Assembly (NCBI GenBank): GCA_963169105.1
Contig: OY720642.1
Span: 18,098,965-18,162,964 of the forward strand
DNA: 64,000 bases
From: Ceriagrion tenellum
Lineage: Eukaryota > Arthropoda > Insecta > Odonata > Coenagrionidae
Reading direction: 5' to 3'
The translations under genes and the position numbers were made by a program. The notes below the pieces were generated by a model, which saw only the letters and a program-made list of their open reading frames with translations, was not told the DNA's origin and did no database searches. Of the stretch, positions 1 through 9,800 are shown piece after piece. How positions within the stretch are numbered: position 1 is the stretch's first letter; each line of letters begins with the position of its first letter.

Positions 1-676
1 CGACAGACCCCTCATGTGTCTCTTCCTCACCCTCCTCTTACGAACATACGTCACGTCCCCACCCATTCGGTTACGGAAAAGAGGCACCAGTCAAATAAAA
101 TACGATATATTTCGGTTTAAAATTTCCGCATCGCATAGAATTTTCTTTTTATGGGAATTCCATCTCGTTCCACATACTCCCGACGCAATACTCAGGATTT
201 CTCACCTGTCTCCGCCGCGTTATCGGCAAGTTCCCTTGACGTGCTCGAATGAATTTCACGGGCGCACGCGGAGGGCGTACGGAAGAGGCGCCAGCCGAGC
301 GGAAGAGCAGAAAAAGAAAGGGAAGAAAGCAGAATATAGAAATGCCGCGACGTAGAAATACACGCCAGACCATTTTTTTGCTCTCACGTCTCATAAAAAT
401 GGCTCGATTGAATTTTCTGCTGCCGCGGGAAAAGTAGATAACGGAGAAGGATGTATATGACGGCTTAAAGCGTATAACCCTTTCCCTTAAAGCGTGAAAG
501 ACACTGGAAAGAAGAAAAAAAACACACAAGTCCAAACGTTTTTAAATTCAATAATTCAGTACTTTTAACCGATGATAAGTTGGTTCAATACCATATTAAT
601 ATAAAAATAGTAATGCATGTGAAATAATTAATAGTAAATTGACCCAAATGAAATGCTTTAGAGAAATACAGATTCC
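1..676. other. No supported gene
   Basis: The stretch is a mixed GC/AT sequence with short overlapping open frames on both strands. None has a recognisable motif. The frames at 149-535 on the minus strand and 14-355 on the plus strand are rich in R, S and P, as expected from chance translation of a skewed sequence. Confidence 0.6.
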
Positions 677-924
677 TTATACATGAATTATGTTCATCGT
701 CATGAGTCGTTCAATCCTAAGATTGGTTGACTGCAGCCCTCCATCATTCCCCATATATGCTTGTTCCATTACTTCCTGGTAGCTATTCTTAGGTACTTTT
801 CTTTTTATTCAGTCTACGCACTTACCTCTTGGCCTATTTCTTGGAACTTTACCCTCTATTGTTCCTACAATATTACTATTTACGAACACACTTTACCTCA
901 GGGTGTGCCCAATGGTGCTGGTTC
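677..924 (-). pseudogene. LINE reverse-transcriptase ORF, C-terminal fragment
   Basis: Read on the minus strand, this encodes a decayed C-terminal tail of a non-LTR retrotransposon ORF2. Visible landmarks in order are IGHTLR, a stop, NIVGTIEGKVPRNRPRGK, another stop, and near the end LQSTNLRIERLMTM before the terminal TAA at 677-679. 'GHxLR...EGK.PR.RPRGK' followed by 'LQSTN.RI..LMTM' is the usual ending of one group of insect LINE ORFs. At least two in-frame stops make it a dead, 5'-truncated copy. It is too short for a clade assignment. It lies about 800 bp from the hAT element and shares no transcription unit with it. Seen: motif order and stops. Inferred: LINE origin. Confidence 0.55.
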
Positions 925-1725
925 TTCTTTTTTTTAATGTGTTCCATAGAAAAACTCTGTATGATCGCTGCTAAATAGACAGTTACATTTATTTCCGCAC
1001 TTGGCTACGGCTTTGCGTTATTTCAAGAGCCATTAGAAATGGTCCATTCAGAAAGAAAACACACCTCATTCAGTCAAGTATGCTCAATTTGAACTGATCG
1101 AGAAAGAGGAATAAAAAATTGCTAATGGAAATGAATCCGGGGGAAAAAACACTATAATGTTTGACGGAGAAAGGGAATTTCCGTTCGCCTGCTCGTGAAC
1201 TCGAACCCCCTCCGCAACGGTGTTACTTGCGTTAACAATGCGCCACAACGGATATGAAATTTCGCAAAACTGCGCGCGCGCTGGGATTCGTGGCGGCGAT
1301 ATTGTCCGCGTCACTGCCGTGAGTGCCTCTCGAGGTGGAACAGAACACGGGGGGAGCAGCACGGGGAGGAGGAAGCGTAGTCGCGAGCGTCGATTCCACG
1401 CTCCGATTGATCCGAGAACGGGATTTGGAGGGGAGGGGGGAACGCGGGGAGAGGTGCAAAATGGGGGCGGGGGGAGGACGAGAGAGGCATCAAATCCGTG
1501 CTGCACATACGAGCAAGCACACGCCAGCACCCTGACGACATCACCACCACAGCGACTGGCGAAACAACTCGAGCGAGGTGAGACCGGTGAACCCTAGGGA
1601 CCGGTAGTCAATGCGCTAAACCCACATTCAGACGAACATTTTCATCCACAACCACGCTTATCCCTTCAGAGATGTGCTAGATAAAAGAGCGTCAGTGCGG
1701 AGGTTTAGCTACCATACTTTAGGAG
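925..1725. other. CpG-rich spacer, no supported gene
   Basis: The part from about 1190 to 1600 is markedly GC- and CpG-rich. It carries overlapping open frames on both strands, of which 1084-1530 minus and 1220-1597 plus are the longest. Their products are low-complexity G/R/S/P sequences with no recognisable domain. It could be a CpG island near an unseen promoter, but nothing here proves that. Confidence 0.5.
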
Positions 1726-1733
1726 CGCTAATT
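1726..1733. repeat. 8-bp target-site duplication, left copy
   Basis: CGCTAATT lies directly outside the left end of the hAT element. The identical octamer is found at 4424-4431 directly outside the right end. An 8-bp duplication is the signature of hAT superfamily insertion. Confidence 0.9.
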
Positions 1734-1748
1734 TTCTGATGGAAAAAT
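1734..1748 (+). repeat. hAT left terminal inverted repeat
   Basis: The 15 bases TTCTGATGGAAAAAT match the complement of 4409-4423 at 13 positions. They begin directly after the 8-bp duplication. Confidence 0.88.
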
Positions 1749-1870
1749 CGATTTCGATTAAAATCGAAAATCGAGTTTAATAGTCAAAGATCGAGGAAAT
1801 CGAGATCGAGCTATGATCTTCGAGTTTTGATCCAAACTCGATTTTTCAACTTCGATCTTGACCATTTCGT
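1739..1870. promoter_or_regulatory. Left subterminal TCGA-repeat block of hAT
   Basis: About 130 bp are dense in short ATCGA, TCGAG and AAATCGA units in both orientations. A similar block sits inside the right end (4296-4410). hAT transposases are known to bind short repeated subterminal motifs as well as the terminal repeat, so these are likely binding arrays. The binding role is inferred; the repeats are seen. Confidence 0.55.
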
Positions 1871-2320
1871 TTGATCTCAGCAGCGCGTAGTAGTCAGCTA
1901 CCCTACTCCCGCGCGCTGAGCGCAGGCGAAGAGCACGGGGGGGGGGGGGGGAAGAGGGTTGGGCAGTGGCGAACTGCCTGCAGGTCGAAGTCATGTCTAG
2001 CGTCGAGTGCGTCGGTCGGACCGAGTTGCCGGCAGCCGGCAGGCAGCAAGCCATGTTGTTGTGCGTTGTGTTCGGTCGGTGTCGGTTCAGTGTGGCCCTA
2101 GTGCGTCGGTCGGGGTGCTACTGAGAGTGCTGGGCACTGGAACCACCTTGCCAAGAACAGGCCTAGCGTCGTGTGGCAGCACTTTCAGCGTGCGTTGCGC
2201 GGTAACGTGACATTTGTGAAGTGAAGCAATGCGGCGCGAGTCTCCGAGCACCGCGCCGCACTGCTCCCATCCCCCGACCCCGGGCCGTGGTGTAGCGTCA
2301 GCATCCGGCAGCAGCGCGAT

Positions 2321-4127
2321 ATGTTAACGTTGTACTCGGTTTATTTTTCAGGTGATTATTTCAAATCAATCGACCTTGGTGCCTACGTTACGCCACAAAG
2401 GAAGACCATAGAAAATTTGAAGGCTATTTTGACTCATATTATTGAGGAAGATTGGCATATTGACATGAACAAGGTTTCAGTTGTGACGACTGACGGTGGA
2501 GCACATATTAAGGGCGATGTTATTCAGCTCTTCGGCGAGGAGAGACAATTGATTTGTTTTGCTCATTAGCTGAACGGCGTCGGCCAAACCATGATTGAAC
2601 TCCACAAGAAGCCGCCTGTGCCGTCGGAGAGAGAGCAGGATGACGGCGTCGATGACGATGAGGAAGATGATGTTGATCATCCGGACACGAACGCAGGCGA
2701 GGGAGTCGGTGAAGATGAGGAGGACGACGAGGTCCTCGATGAACTGCCACTGAGGTCACTTCTTGTGAAGGTGAAAAGAACGGTGCGCTTTTTCCGCAGT
2801 AGCGATGTGGCCACCGCGGAACTCCAGAAGCTGCAGGCAGATACAGGGACACCCGCCCACCTTCAGTTGAGACTCATACTGGAAGTTAAGCATAGACGGA
2901 GCTCTTGCTACGACATGCTGGAAAGATTTCTCTCGCTGTCAGACATGATCGGCACTGTCCTATTTAAACTGTCAAGAGAGAAGACTACAAAAAGGAAGCC
3001 TCCGCCCATGCTATCTGTAGACAAGCTAGAAACATTAACCGAGGTCAAAAAACTTCTTGGACCATTGGCCCGCGTAACAGCCGAGGTTTCTATTGACAGC
3101 AATGTGTCCGTAAGCAAAGTAATCCCTCTGGTAGCCTATATGAAGGAGGCAAGCAATAATGAATTTGGAATCTCATTTTAAGTACGAAATACGATTCTGT
3201 TTTGTCTTAAAATTTTTCATAACATTCGCAGAAAACACGCCAGTTTGACGCAGTAACGTGGGTTGGCAAGCACGTGAAGAAAACCCTCACAGACGAGGTG
3301 GACAGAAAATTCGCTCGAGTCGAGACGCATCCTATTTACTCTTTAGCCACATTGCTTGATCCGAGATTCAAAGCAGTTGCTTTTGGAAGCTCGTCTCACG
3401 CCAATGCTGCCAAGAGAAACCTGGGTTAGTTAAGTCCAGCTCCAGCGTACTATCAGCATGAAAAGTTTTTTCACAGATATACTCTACGCGCGAGGGTCTC
3501 TCCCTCCGGTGAGTGACGCACTGGGAGTCTCTTACGCGTGGGAGTAAGTCTGCGACAAAACTTTTCGGATGATAATACCTACTGTTTATTGCTGTTACTT
3601 CTTTTCACCCCCTGATTTTGAAGTAACATGAGATTCATTTTTATAGGTCATAAAATCCAAGATTTATTAATGAAGCCCGTGCTGCTGCTGACCGAGATGC
3701 ACAGGCAGGTGACAATCCTGGCCTCCTCTCCGACGACGCCTTTGAGCCTGATGACGACGAGGAACAAGATCCGTGGGCGGCGCTTGACAAGCGCGTCCGC
3801 ATGGCCAACGCCGACCAGGACCGCGCTGGGGGAATGCCAGTAGAAGTTAGGCAATACCTCAAAAGGCCACCCGTCGATAGGAAAGTAAACCCCAATCCTC
3901 TGAAAGTCTGGGAGGAGATAAAGGGTGAATACCCCAACACGTACCGTTTCGCGATCAGTGTGTTGAGTATGATAACGTCATCCGTCCCATGTGTAAGACT
4001 TTTATCTAAGGCCGGTAAAATTGGAAAGGCACGCCCTAGATCATCAAGAAAGCATCTCAATCAGTTGATCTTTCTTAAAAATTTTAGTGAAGCCGCATGG
4101 TTCCAAGCGATGATCCCCAAACTTTAA
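2321..4127 (+). pseudogene. hAT transposase pseudogene (ZBED-like, RNase H-fold)
   Basis: The reading blocks follow the order of hAT transposases. At 2321-2566 the segment with SIDLGAYVTPQRKTIENL, VVTTDGGAHIKGD and CFAH belongs to the RNase H-like core. A TAG at 2567-2569 then falls where the family normally has a residue before LN, and the same frame continues from 2570 to 3178 through an acidic insert (D/E-rich, about 2640-2740) and the helical part with VSVSKVIPLVAYMKE. A third block at 3232-3426 carries THPIYSLATLLDPRFKA. The last block at about 3660-4127 carries the C-terminal dimerisation region, with YLKRPPVDRK, TSSVPCVRLLSKAGKI and FLKNF. In relatives the last motif is usually SVPSERLFSKAG, so the conserved Glu is Val here. 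Short GT..AG intervals (3182-3231 and 3425-3646) could be introns, but in-frame stops remain. No BED finger or start of the catalytic core was found upstream. Confidence 0.85.
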
Positions 4128-4295
4128 TGTGCGTGCATTTGTAAATTTTTACTACTAATAATACAAGAATGTATTTTATTAGATTTTTAGGGATTTTTTA
4201 TTACTATTCAAATATGTATTATGTGCGTTTTTCGAATGAATAATAAACATTTTTTTTTGTACCAACTCTATTTTTTTCATTCTCATTTTTCATTC

Positions 4296-4410
4296 AGTCG
4301 ATTCTTCCGATTAATCGATCTTTTGGTTCAATTTCGATATTTCAAAGAAAAATCGAGCTTTTCATTTCAATTAAAAATCGATTGGTCGAAAAATCGATTT
4401 TGACCGACAT
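4296..4410. promoter_or_regulatory. Right subterminal TCGA-repeat block of hAT
   Basis: Repeated AATCGA, AAATCGA and TCGAAAA units lie just inside the right terminal repeat and mirror the left block. They are likely transposase-binding repeats. The overall arrangement is a dispersed inverted repeat of the left subterminal region. Confidence 0.55.
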
Positions 4411-4423
4411 TTTTCCATCACTA
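4409..4423 (-). repeat. hAT right terminal inverted repeat
   Basis: Read on the minus strand this is TAGTGATGGAAAAAT, the closer of the two ends to the usual hAT terminus. Confidence 0.88.
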
Positions 4424-4431
4424 CGCTAATT
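4424..4431. repeat. 8-bp target-site duplication, right copy
   Basis: CGCTAATT is identical to 1726-1733. Confidence 0.9.
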
Positions 4432-4505
4432 GTGAATCACTGAGTGAGTGCACATATTAATGACTTTTCAAGCAAGTCGAAAAAAATGTTTGGACCGCAT
4501 TTCCC

Positions 4506-5061
4506 TTAAGGTAGTTTGAGCGAAATATCATTTTACACACACATCGATGAATTTGTTCTCATTTTGAAGAAAAATATCTCGCCCTTCTAATGACACCAAA
4601 AATTCAACCCATTACCACATTACTTTCCGAGATATTTTCCAGAAATTACTAACCCAACTACATGGGAAATGGTACGTGTATGCACTCCAGAGAGACATTA
4701 TTTACAAAATGAGGTATTTCTAACACTTAACATGTCGTAAAAAAACCAAGAGTATGTAGTTTGTATGTTTTCTCAACTGTACTTGAAAATTAATCATATC
4801 GTCACCGCAGTAGGTATCACAAAAAACCCTCCGTTTTGAGGGAGTTTCAAACGTACCGCACGAAAAAAATGAGTCAAGTTAAAGACTAATGTAGACATTT
4901 TCACTTAATCACTTACAATTTCTGTCATGTAAAACTATATTATTGCACCATTAATAAAGCAATATTTAATTAATGTGTCCTACAGCTGGTAGAATTAAAA
5001 CGAATGGTTCGAATATGGTCTCTATTATGATTAGGGAACTATCTCGCTCGGACTACCTTAA
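4506..5061. mobile_element. TTAA-flanked MITE, copy 1
   Basis: A 556-bp non-coding element begins TTAAGGTAGTTTGAGCGAAA and ends with the near-inverse CTCGCTCGGACTACCTTAA. The TTAA at each end reads as the target duplication. A second copy at 24806-25366 aligns along its whole length, which fixes both ends independently. TTAA targets are used by piggyBac and by Kolobok transposons. No transposase is present, so the superfamily is left open. It sits 74 bp beyond the hAT insertion. Confidence 0.85.
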
Positions 5062-6244
5062 GTACATCATTTGATTCGGTGGAAGTCACCATGCATGTAG
5101 CAATATAAATGATGCAAGGATAAAATTCAATATGTTTAGCCTTAATTAAAATTTTTAATTACTTGGGATTTCGGAGCGGAACCCGAAATATAAGCGATAA
5201 TAAAACGTATGTTTTTTACTCGGAATGATAAAATGATATTTGTCAGCCACCATCATACTAATATGAAACGTTTTATTTCACGTTTCAAAGGAAATCTGCA
5301 GATATTTGATCGAATTGTTTTGCAAAATGCCCTGTACCATAAGGATACGTTTAAATAGCATTAAATTGCCGATATATCAAATCTATTGCATACAATTATG
5401 TCCAATATTTTCGATACAAGATACTACTATGTAAACGTATGCAAAGTTTGACGTGGATATGGATATAAACGAAAATCACTCCAACCACCTTACGAAAATA
5501 AGCGCTAGGGATCGGGGTTGAATTAAGGTTTTTTTCCGGATTCCCATCCCGAAGGCCAGGGGTTGGTCCAAGACAGTGGTTGAGACTTTTCAGATGATCT
5601 CTACTTTTTGTTGTACGGACACGTCATTGAGGGAGGCAGGGAAGAGGAGTAGGCATTCGCTGACACCGAGTTTCCCACCATCCTTTCACCCATCTTCTGC
5701 ATAAATCCACTTTATGCATCCCCCAAACCACTCTCAGAGGCGAAGATGATATGTTATCGGTCCGTATTCCACTAAAAACAACTATTACATCATTACATTA
5801 CTCCTCATTTCTCCCAGCGATTCAGTGTATGAACCCACTGCCCCTGAGATCATAAATTCCGATTCCAAACAAAATTCAAATCCACAGAATTAAATCCGTC
5901 GCGGGTGGGTGGGCAATCAAATGCCCACGGAAAGCCTGGCGAGACCAGAGGAATGTACGAATTAAACCGGGCGCAACACGGACGGGGAGAGGGGCCTAGA
6001 GACCAGAGCCGTATTTATTCTTTCATTTTTTAACCAAAAACATTTTATGGCGCGGAAAAATTGACGCTTGAGGGCGTTTTCAACGACGCCACTGGGAGGC
6101 TGGGATTCCGGAGGAAAGGGAAGCTGGCGGCGGCCGGGAGAGGAAGGGACGGTGAGCCGGTGTAACATCGGCTGAGGTGGATAAAGCTGCACGCTGATAA
6201 ACGATTTACCCACCGCTTCTCTCTCCGCTTGGATCTCCTGTGCA
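5062..6244. other. No supported gene
   Basis: AT-rich to about 5500, then more GC-balanced. The part from 5530 to 5800 has a less random texture but no open frame, tRNA box or repeat partner that I can see in this window. Minus-strand frames at 5962-6266 are short and lack motifs. Confidence 0.5.
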
Positions 6245-6873
6245 CAGGGTGGCTACTGATATACAATTTTCAAATTCCCTGACCATTTCCCTGACTTTTC
6301 CCTGTTTTATTTATTAATTTACCCATTTCCCAGACCGATCGCCAAAAGGTCACCTATTATTGTAATATTTTTTCTGCTGAATTAAATTTTCTAAGGCAGC
6401 TTTGAATTTTCTAAATTTTCTAATCATCGTCTCGTATTGTTAGAACTGCAAGAATGTATTTACTATAAGCTAGTGCGCTCCAGCAACCTCTCGACCTGAG
6501 TTTGGGAAGTAAAAAAAAATCACGAGGTAAAATGTTCCGAACAACATAGCCTCGGATTCCTAGCGATGACCGTAATACATTGTACGTCTGATTCACAACT
6601 AAATAACTAAGACTCACGACTAATAAGCTACACAACTGAACACTCCACGAATTGATGGTGCTTATTCCATGCACGTCAGCGACGGACGTTAGTTTTAGTG
6701 GGTGAAATAAAGGGCGGGAAAGACTGGCCGATAAACGTAATGGTAGAAAAATAAAGAAGATTCCTATTCCAGTTTCTCCCTGACTGTTGCGAGAATTACC
6801 TGAATTTTTCAGAAATTCAAAATTCCCTGACAATTCCAAGTTTTCCCGGTTTTCCTATACGATCGCCACCCTG
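6245..6873. mobile_element. CAGGGTGGC-ended MITE, copy 1
   Basis: A 629-bp non-coding element starts CAGGGTGGCTACTGATA and ends GATCGCCACCCTG, giving a short terminal inverted repeat CAGGGTGGC. Just inside the left end are tandem CCCTGAC units; inside the right end are CCTGACAATTCC and TTTTCCCGG. Copies at 21749-22404 and 26502-27153 share the internal sequence, including the block GGAAAGACTGGCC. The flanks of this copy (GTGCA / TGTGT) do not show a clean duplication, unlike the other two. The minus-strand open frame at 6420-6839 is not preserved in the other copies and is not treated as a gene. Confidence 0.82.
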
Positions 6874-9800
6874 TGTGTACCGATGCTAACTCCTCATTTC
6901 AAGACTAACTCGCGTTTTTCGAAGAATGATTTGGGGCGATTTTTGACTGCATCCCGAGAAGCATGGTTTAATCGGGAGGAATCTTTTTTTGCGTTTAAAC
7001 CGCCACCTTTGACTTCAACGAGAGGTAAAATTATAGGATGATAGGGTGCAGATAGTTCCATTAATTGAGAAAAGATGCAAGAGACGAAACTGATAGATAA
7101 CTATAAAGAAGAGGAATTTCATACGATAAGTTGTGGGCGCAAGAGTGCTTCTGTCTCGACGCAGACCAGGCTGAGCGGAACGCGGCAAGGGCCAAGTTTT
7201 CTCAATGCCGTAGTGACTTCAAGGGGAACAAGACTCCCGACTGACGACGGCTTTTGGGAAACCATAATATGGGATAAAACATTCCATGGATATCCAAGGA
7301 TAACATGAAGATTATCTGCATGCCGTGAGATTGGTGAACAACATCCATGACGATAAGAGGGCGGAAGGCAAAAGTTCTGGGGAGGGATAAAAAGTAAGAG
7401 GAGGCGTAATCTCTGATGATGACAACGAATCATAACAGAACAATTCAGTGAGAATGGGGTCAGAGAACTTTGGGAATCTATGGAGAGGACGAAATAGAAT
7501 GACGAAAGTCAAAAACCTGAGGTAGGGCAAAACACTCAAGTGAGTCTGGAATCTGGAACCTCTTCTTGAAAGCCAAAAGGATTGGCAAAAGGTTTACCCA
7601 ACCGTATAGGTATACTACCCGAAGAAAAGAAGCTCTCTTAGAGCGTGGACGACATTTTCTTGATAGAAAGGGGTTACGGCTCGCGAACAGAGAAAAGACA
7701 ACCTCAATTCATCTAAAACCCGTAAGTCATCTAAATCTTAAATTTATCATTAAGTTTCGGCATTTTTCATTATAACTTTTATTTTTGTTTTTGAATTCTG
7801 CGGAGGATCACAAGCACATTCACAAGATGAATAGAGTAATGCAGAGAATCAGAAAGAAGAGCAACAATTGCTATAACAGGAAGCACCCTTGAATGGTATT
7901 CATTCAGGTCTTGATTGTCGGGTGGCCTTCAAGCAAGGATGGTCAAATCAGGGATATTAGGAAGTGAGCCACCAAGAGGGTGAAAAGATAATGAGACAAA
8001 ACAATTACTATCATTTAGGCCATTTTTTAACCAAAAAATGGGATAAAATTGCTACAAAACTGGGCATGAACGAATATGCAAAAGGCAATGTACTGGTAGG
8101 GAAAACAGGAGAGTAGCCTTCCACTGAGAGAGGAGATTAAACAGCACAGATCATCGAGCAAACTCCTTACACAAATATACATGATATTGGCAACATTTCC
8201 AGTTCATAAAGCAATTAAGATAGTAGACCACAGAAATTCCCATATTTCACAAATGGCATGGTTCTTCGCCTCACACATAACCAGAAAATGGTTGCATCTT
8301 AAATCGAGGTAAGTTACGGACGTAAATATAAAACGTCTTAGCAACCCTCTGAAGACGCAAACGATCCGCCAATACCCTGAGAAACCACGGCCAATAATCC
8401 GGCGGAGTCTTCTCAAAACAAACACTGCGAAAGGTATAATCCCGTGGCAAAGTTTTCAAGGCGCTTGCCAAGGATCCCACGTAAATATTACTTTTTGAGA
8501 GACGCAAGGCACGGAATACTGAAGAAGAACTTCAATTTTGGAGCAAAGTTCACCCAAAGGCGAAACATTTGCACAGTCCAATCTGGAGAGCGGAGGAGAT
8601 TGGGGTCTCCTCCCAATCCGAGCGAGGTTACGGGTTTAGAGCCTAATAATGGGCAACCCCTATGGGTGGAAAATGTGCAAGAGCGAGATGGAGGGAGGGA
8701 GAAGGGACGGGGAGTGAGGGGGATGAGGAGGGCAGAGGGGATGGGGTGAGGGGAAACTGGAGCGGAGGAGGAGAAAATTAGGTTGCTGGGTGAATGAAAG
8801 GAGAAGAGGAGAGAAGATGGGGAAGTGGATGGGGGGGGGGTTGGTTGAGGATTCCGGGGAACTAGAGAGGCGCGGGCGAATGAAGCGTGCGGTCGTGATC
8901 GGGTGTTTAAATACGTCGACAAGTGTCTGGAGGGTCTGGGAGTGGGACTCTGGGGAGGAAGCGAAATGACTTACAACAAGCGGGTCCGTCACTCAGGCAG
9001 GAGCGAAGCCGAGGAAAGGAAGGGGGATGTTTGGAGGAGATGGGAAGCGCTGGAGAGGACGAAGAGGTTGGCTTCGGAGGTAGAGGAGGAATACGGAAGA
9101 GGTGGGTAGGAGGGGAAAGAGGCAGACGAGGGAAAGAGGCAGAGCACGGACGTGGATTGTGGGCGAAAGGATGCTTCGATGGGCTAAATTGGCCTCCGAG
9201 GACGTAGGAGAGGGAAGAGAATGGATGTCAAATGATAAGCTTCAACAACACGTGAGACAGGAATGTTGGTACGCAAATACGGACACAACTATTGTTATGA
9301 ATTGCGCGCCAATCCGGAAGTAAAGAAGCTGGTTGTAAACTGAATGCGATGCTAGCGCTCATGATGTTGAACTATTGAGCCGATGTCGCGGTCGGGGCGA
9401 TCGCAGTTAGACACCAAGTACCGGAGAGTGTAAATGGGAAGCAGCGGGGATGCTGCTAATAAACCAGCTGCCGGAGAAACTACTTTACTTTGCTTATTCC
9501 TATACAACTATATCCGCATCAATGGTTTTCTATGAAAATCCCAGTAGGCTGTTAACCCGAGCGCAGACCCCTTTTGAATGATCTGCTCAATGGAATTATG
9601 CAAAACAAATGACTTCGCAACGACAAATAGTCATCTTAGACAAAAATTAGCAAGATAAAGCAACTCGGAAACAAACTCGATAAGAAGAAAATTTCGGTTC
9701 CAATTCATTTTAAAGGTACCTATGGAAAGAAGAGCGTGAAAACAGATGGCTGAAGGGAATGTCGAAAGGAAAATAATATTAATATCTTCAACAGGACGCC

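Larger units (their letters stand above)
1734..4423 (+). mobile_element. hAT (ZBED-like) DNA transposon, full length, non-autonomous
   Basis: This 2,690-bp element is bounded by identical 8-bp duplications (CGCTAATT) and by 15-bp terminal inverted repeats. The left end is TTCTGATGGAAAAAT and the inverted right end is TAGTGATGGAAAAAT, which differ at two positions. The ends match the usual hAT terminus (T/C)AGTGATGG. Inside are subterminal TCGA-rich blocks at both ends, a GC-rich leader from about 1870 to 2320, and a broken transposase frame from 2321 to 4127. A polyadenylation-like AATAAA and a T-rich stretch follow the coding region. The perfect duplication implies a fairly recent insertion, but the transposase is not functional, so it was probably mobilised by a transposase supplied elsewhere. 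Superfamily assignment is secure; the family name is not. Confidence 0.92.

Noticed and set aside
1084..1597. Overlapping frames on both strands in a CpG-rich block
   Set aside because: Products are low-complexity and mutually overlapping; a CpG island without gene evidence is the more cautious description.
6420..6839. 139-codon minus-strand frame inside a CAGGGTGGC MITE
   Set aside because: The frame is not kept in the other two copies of the same element.
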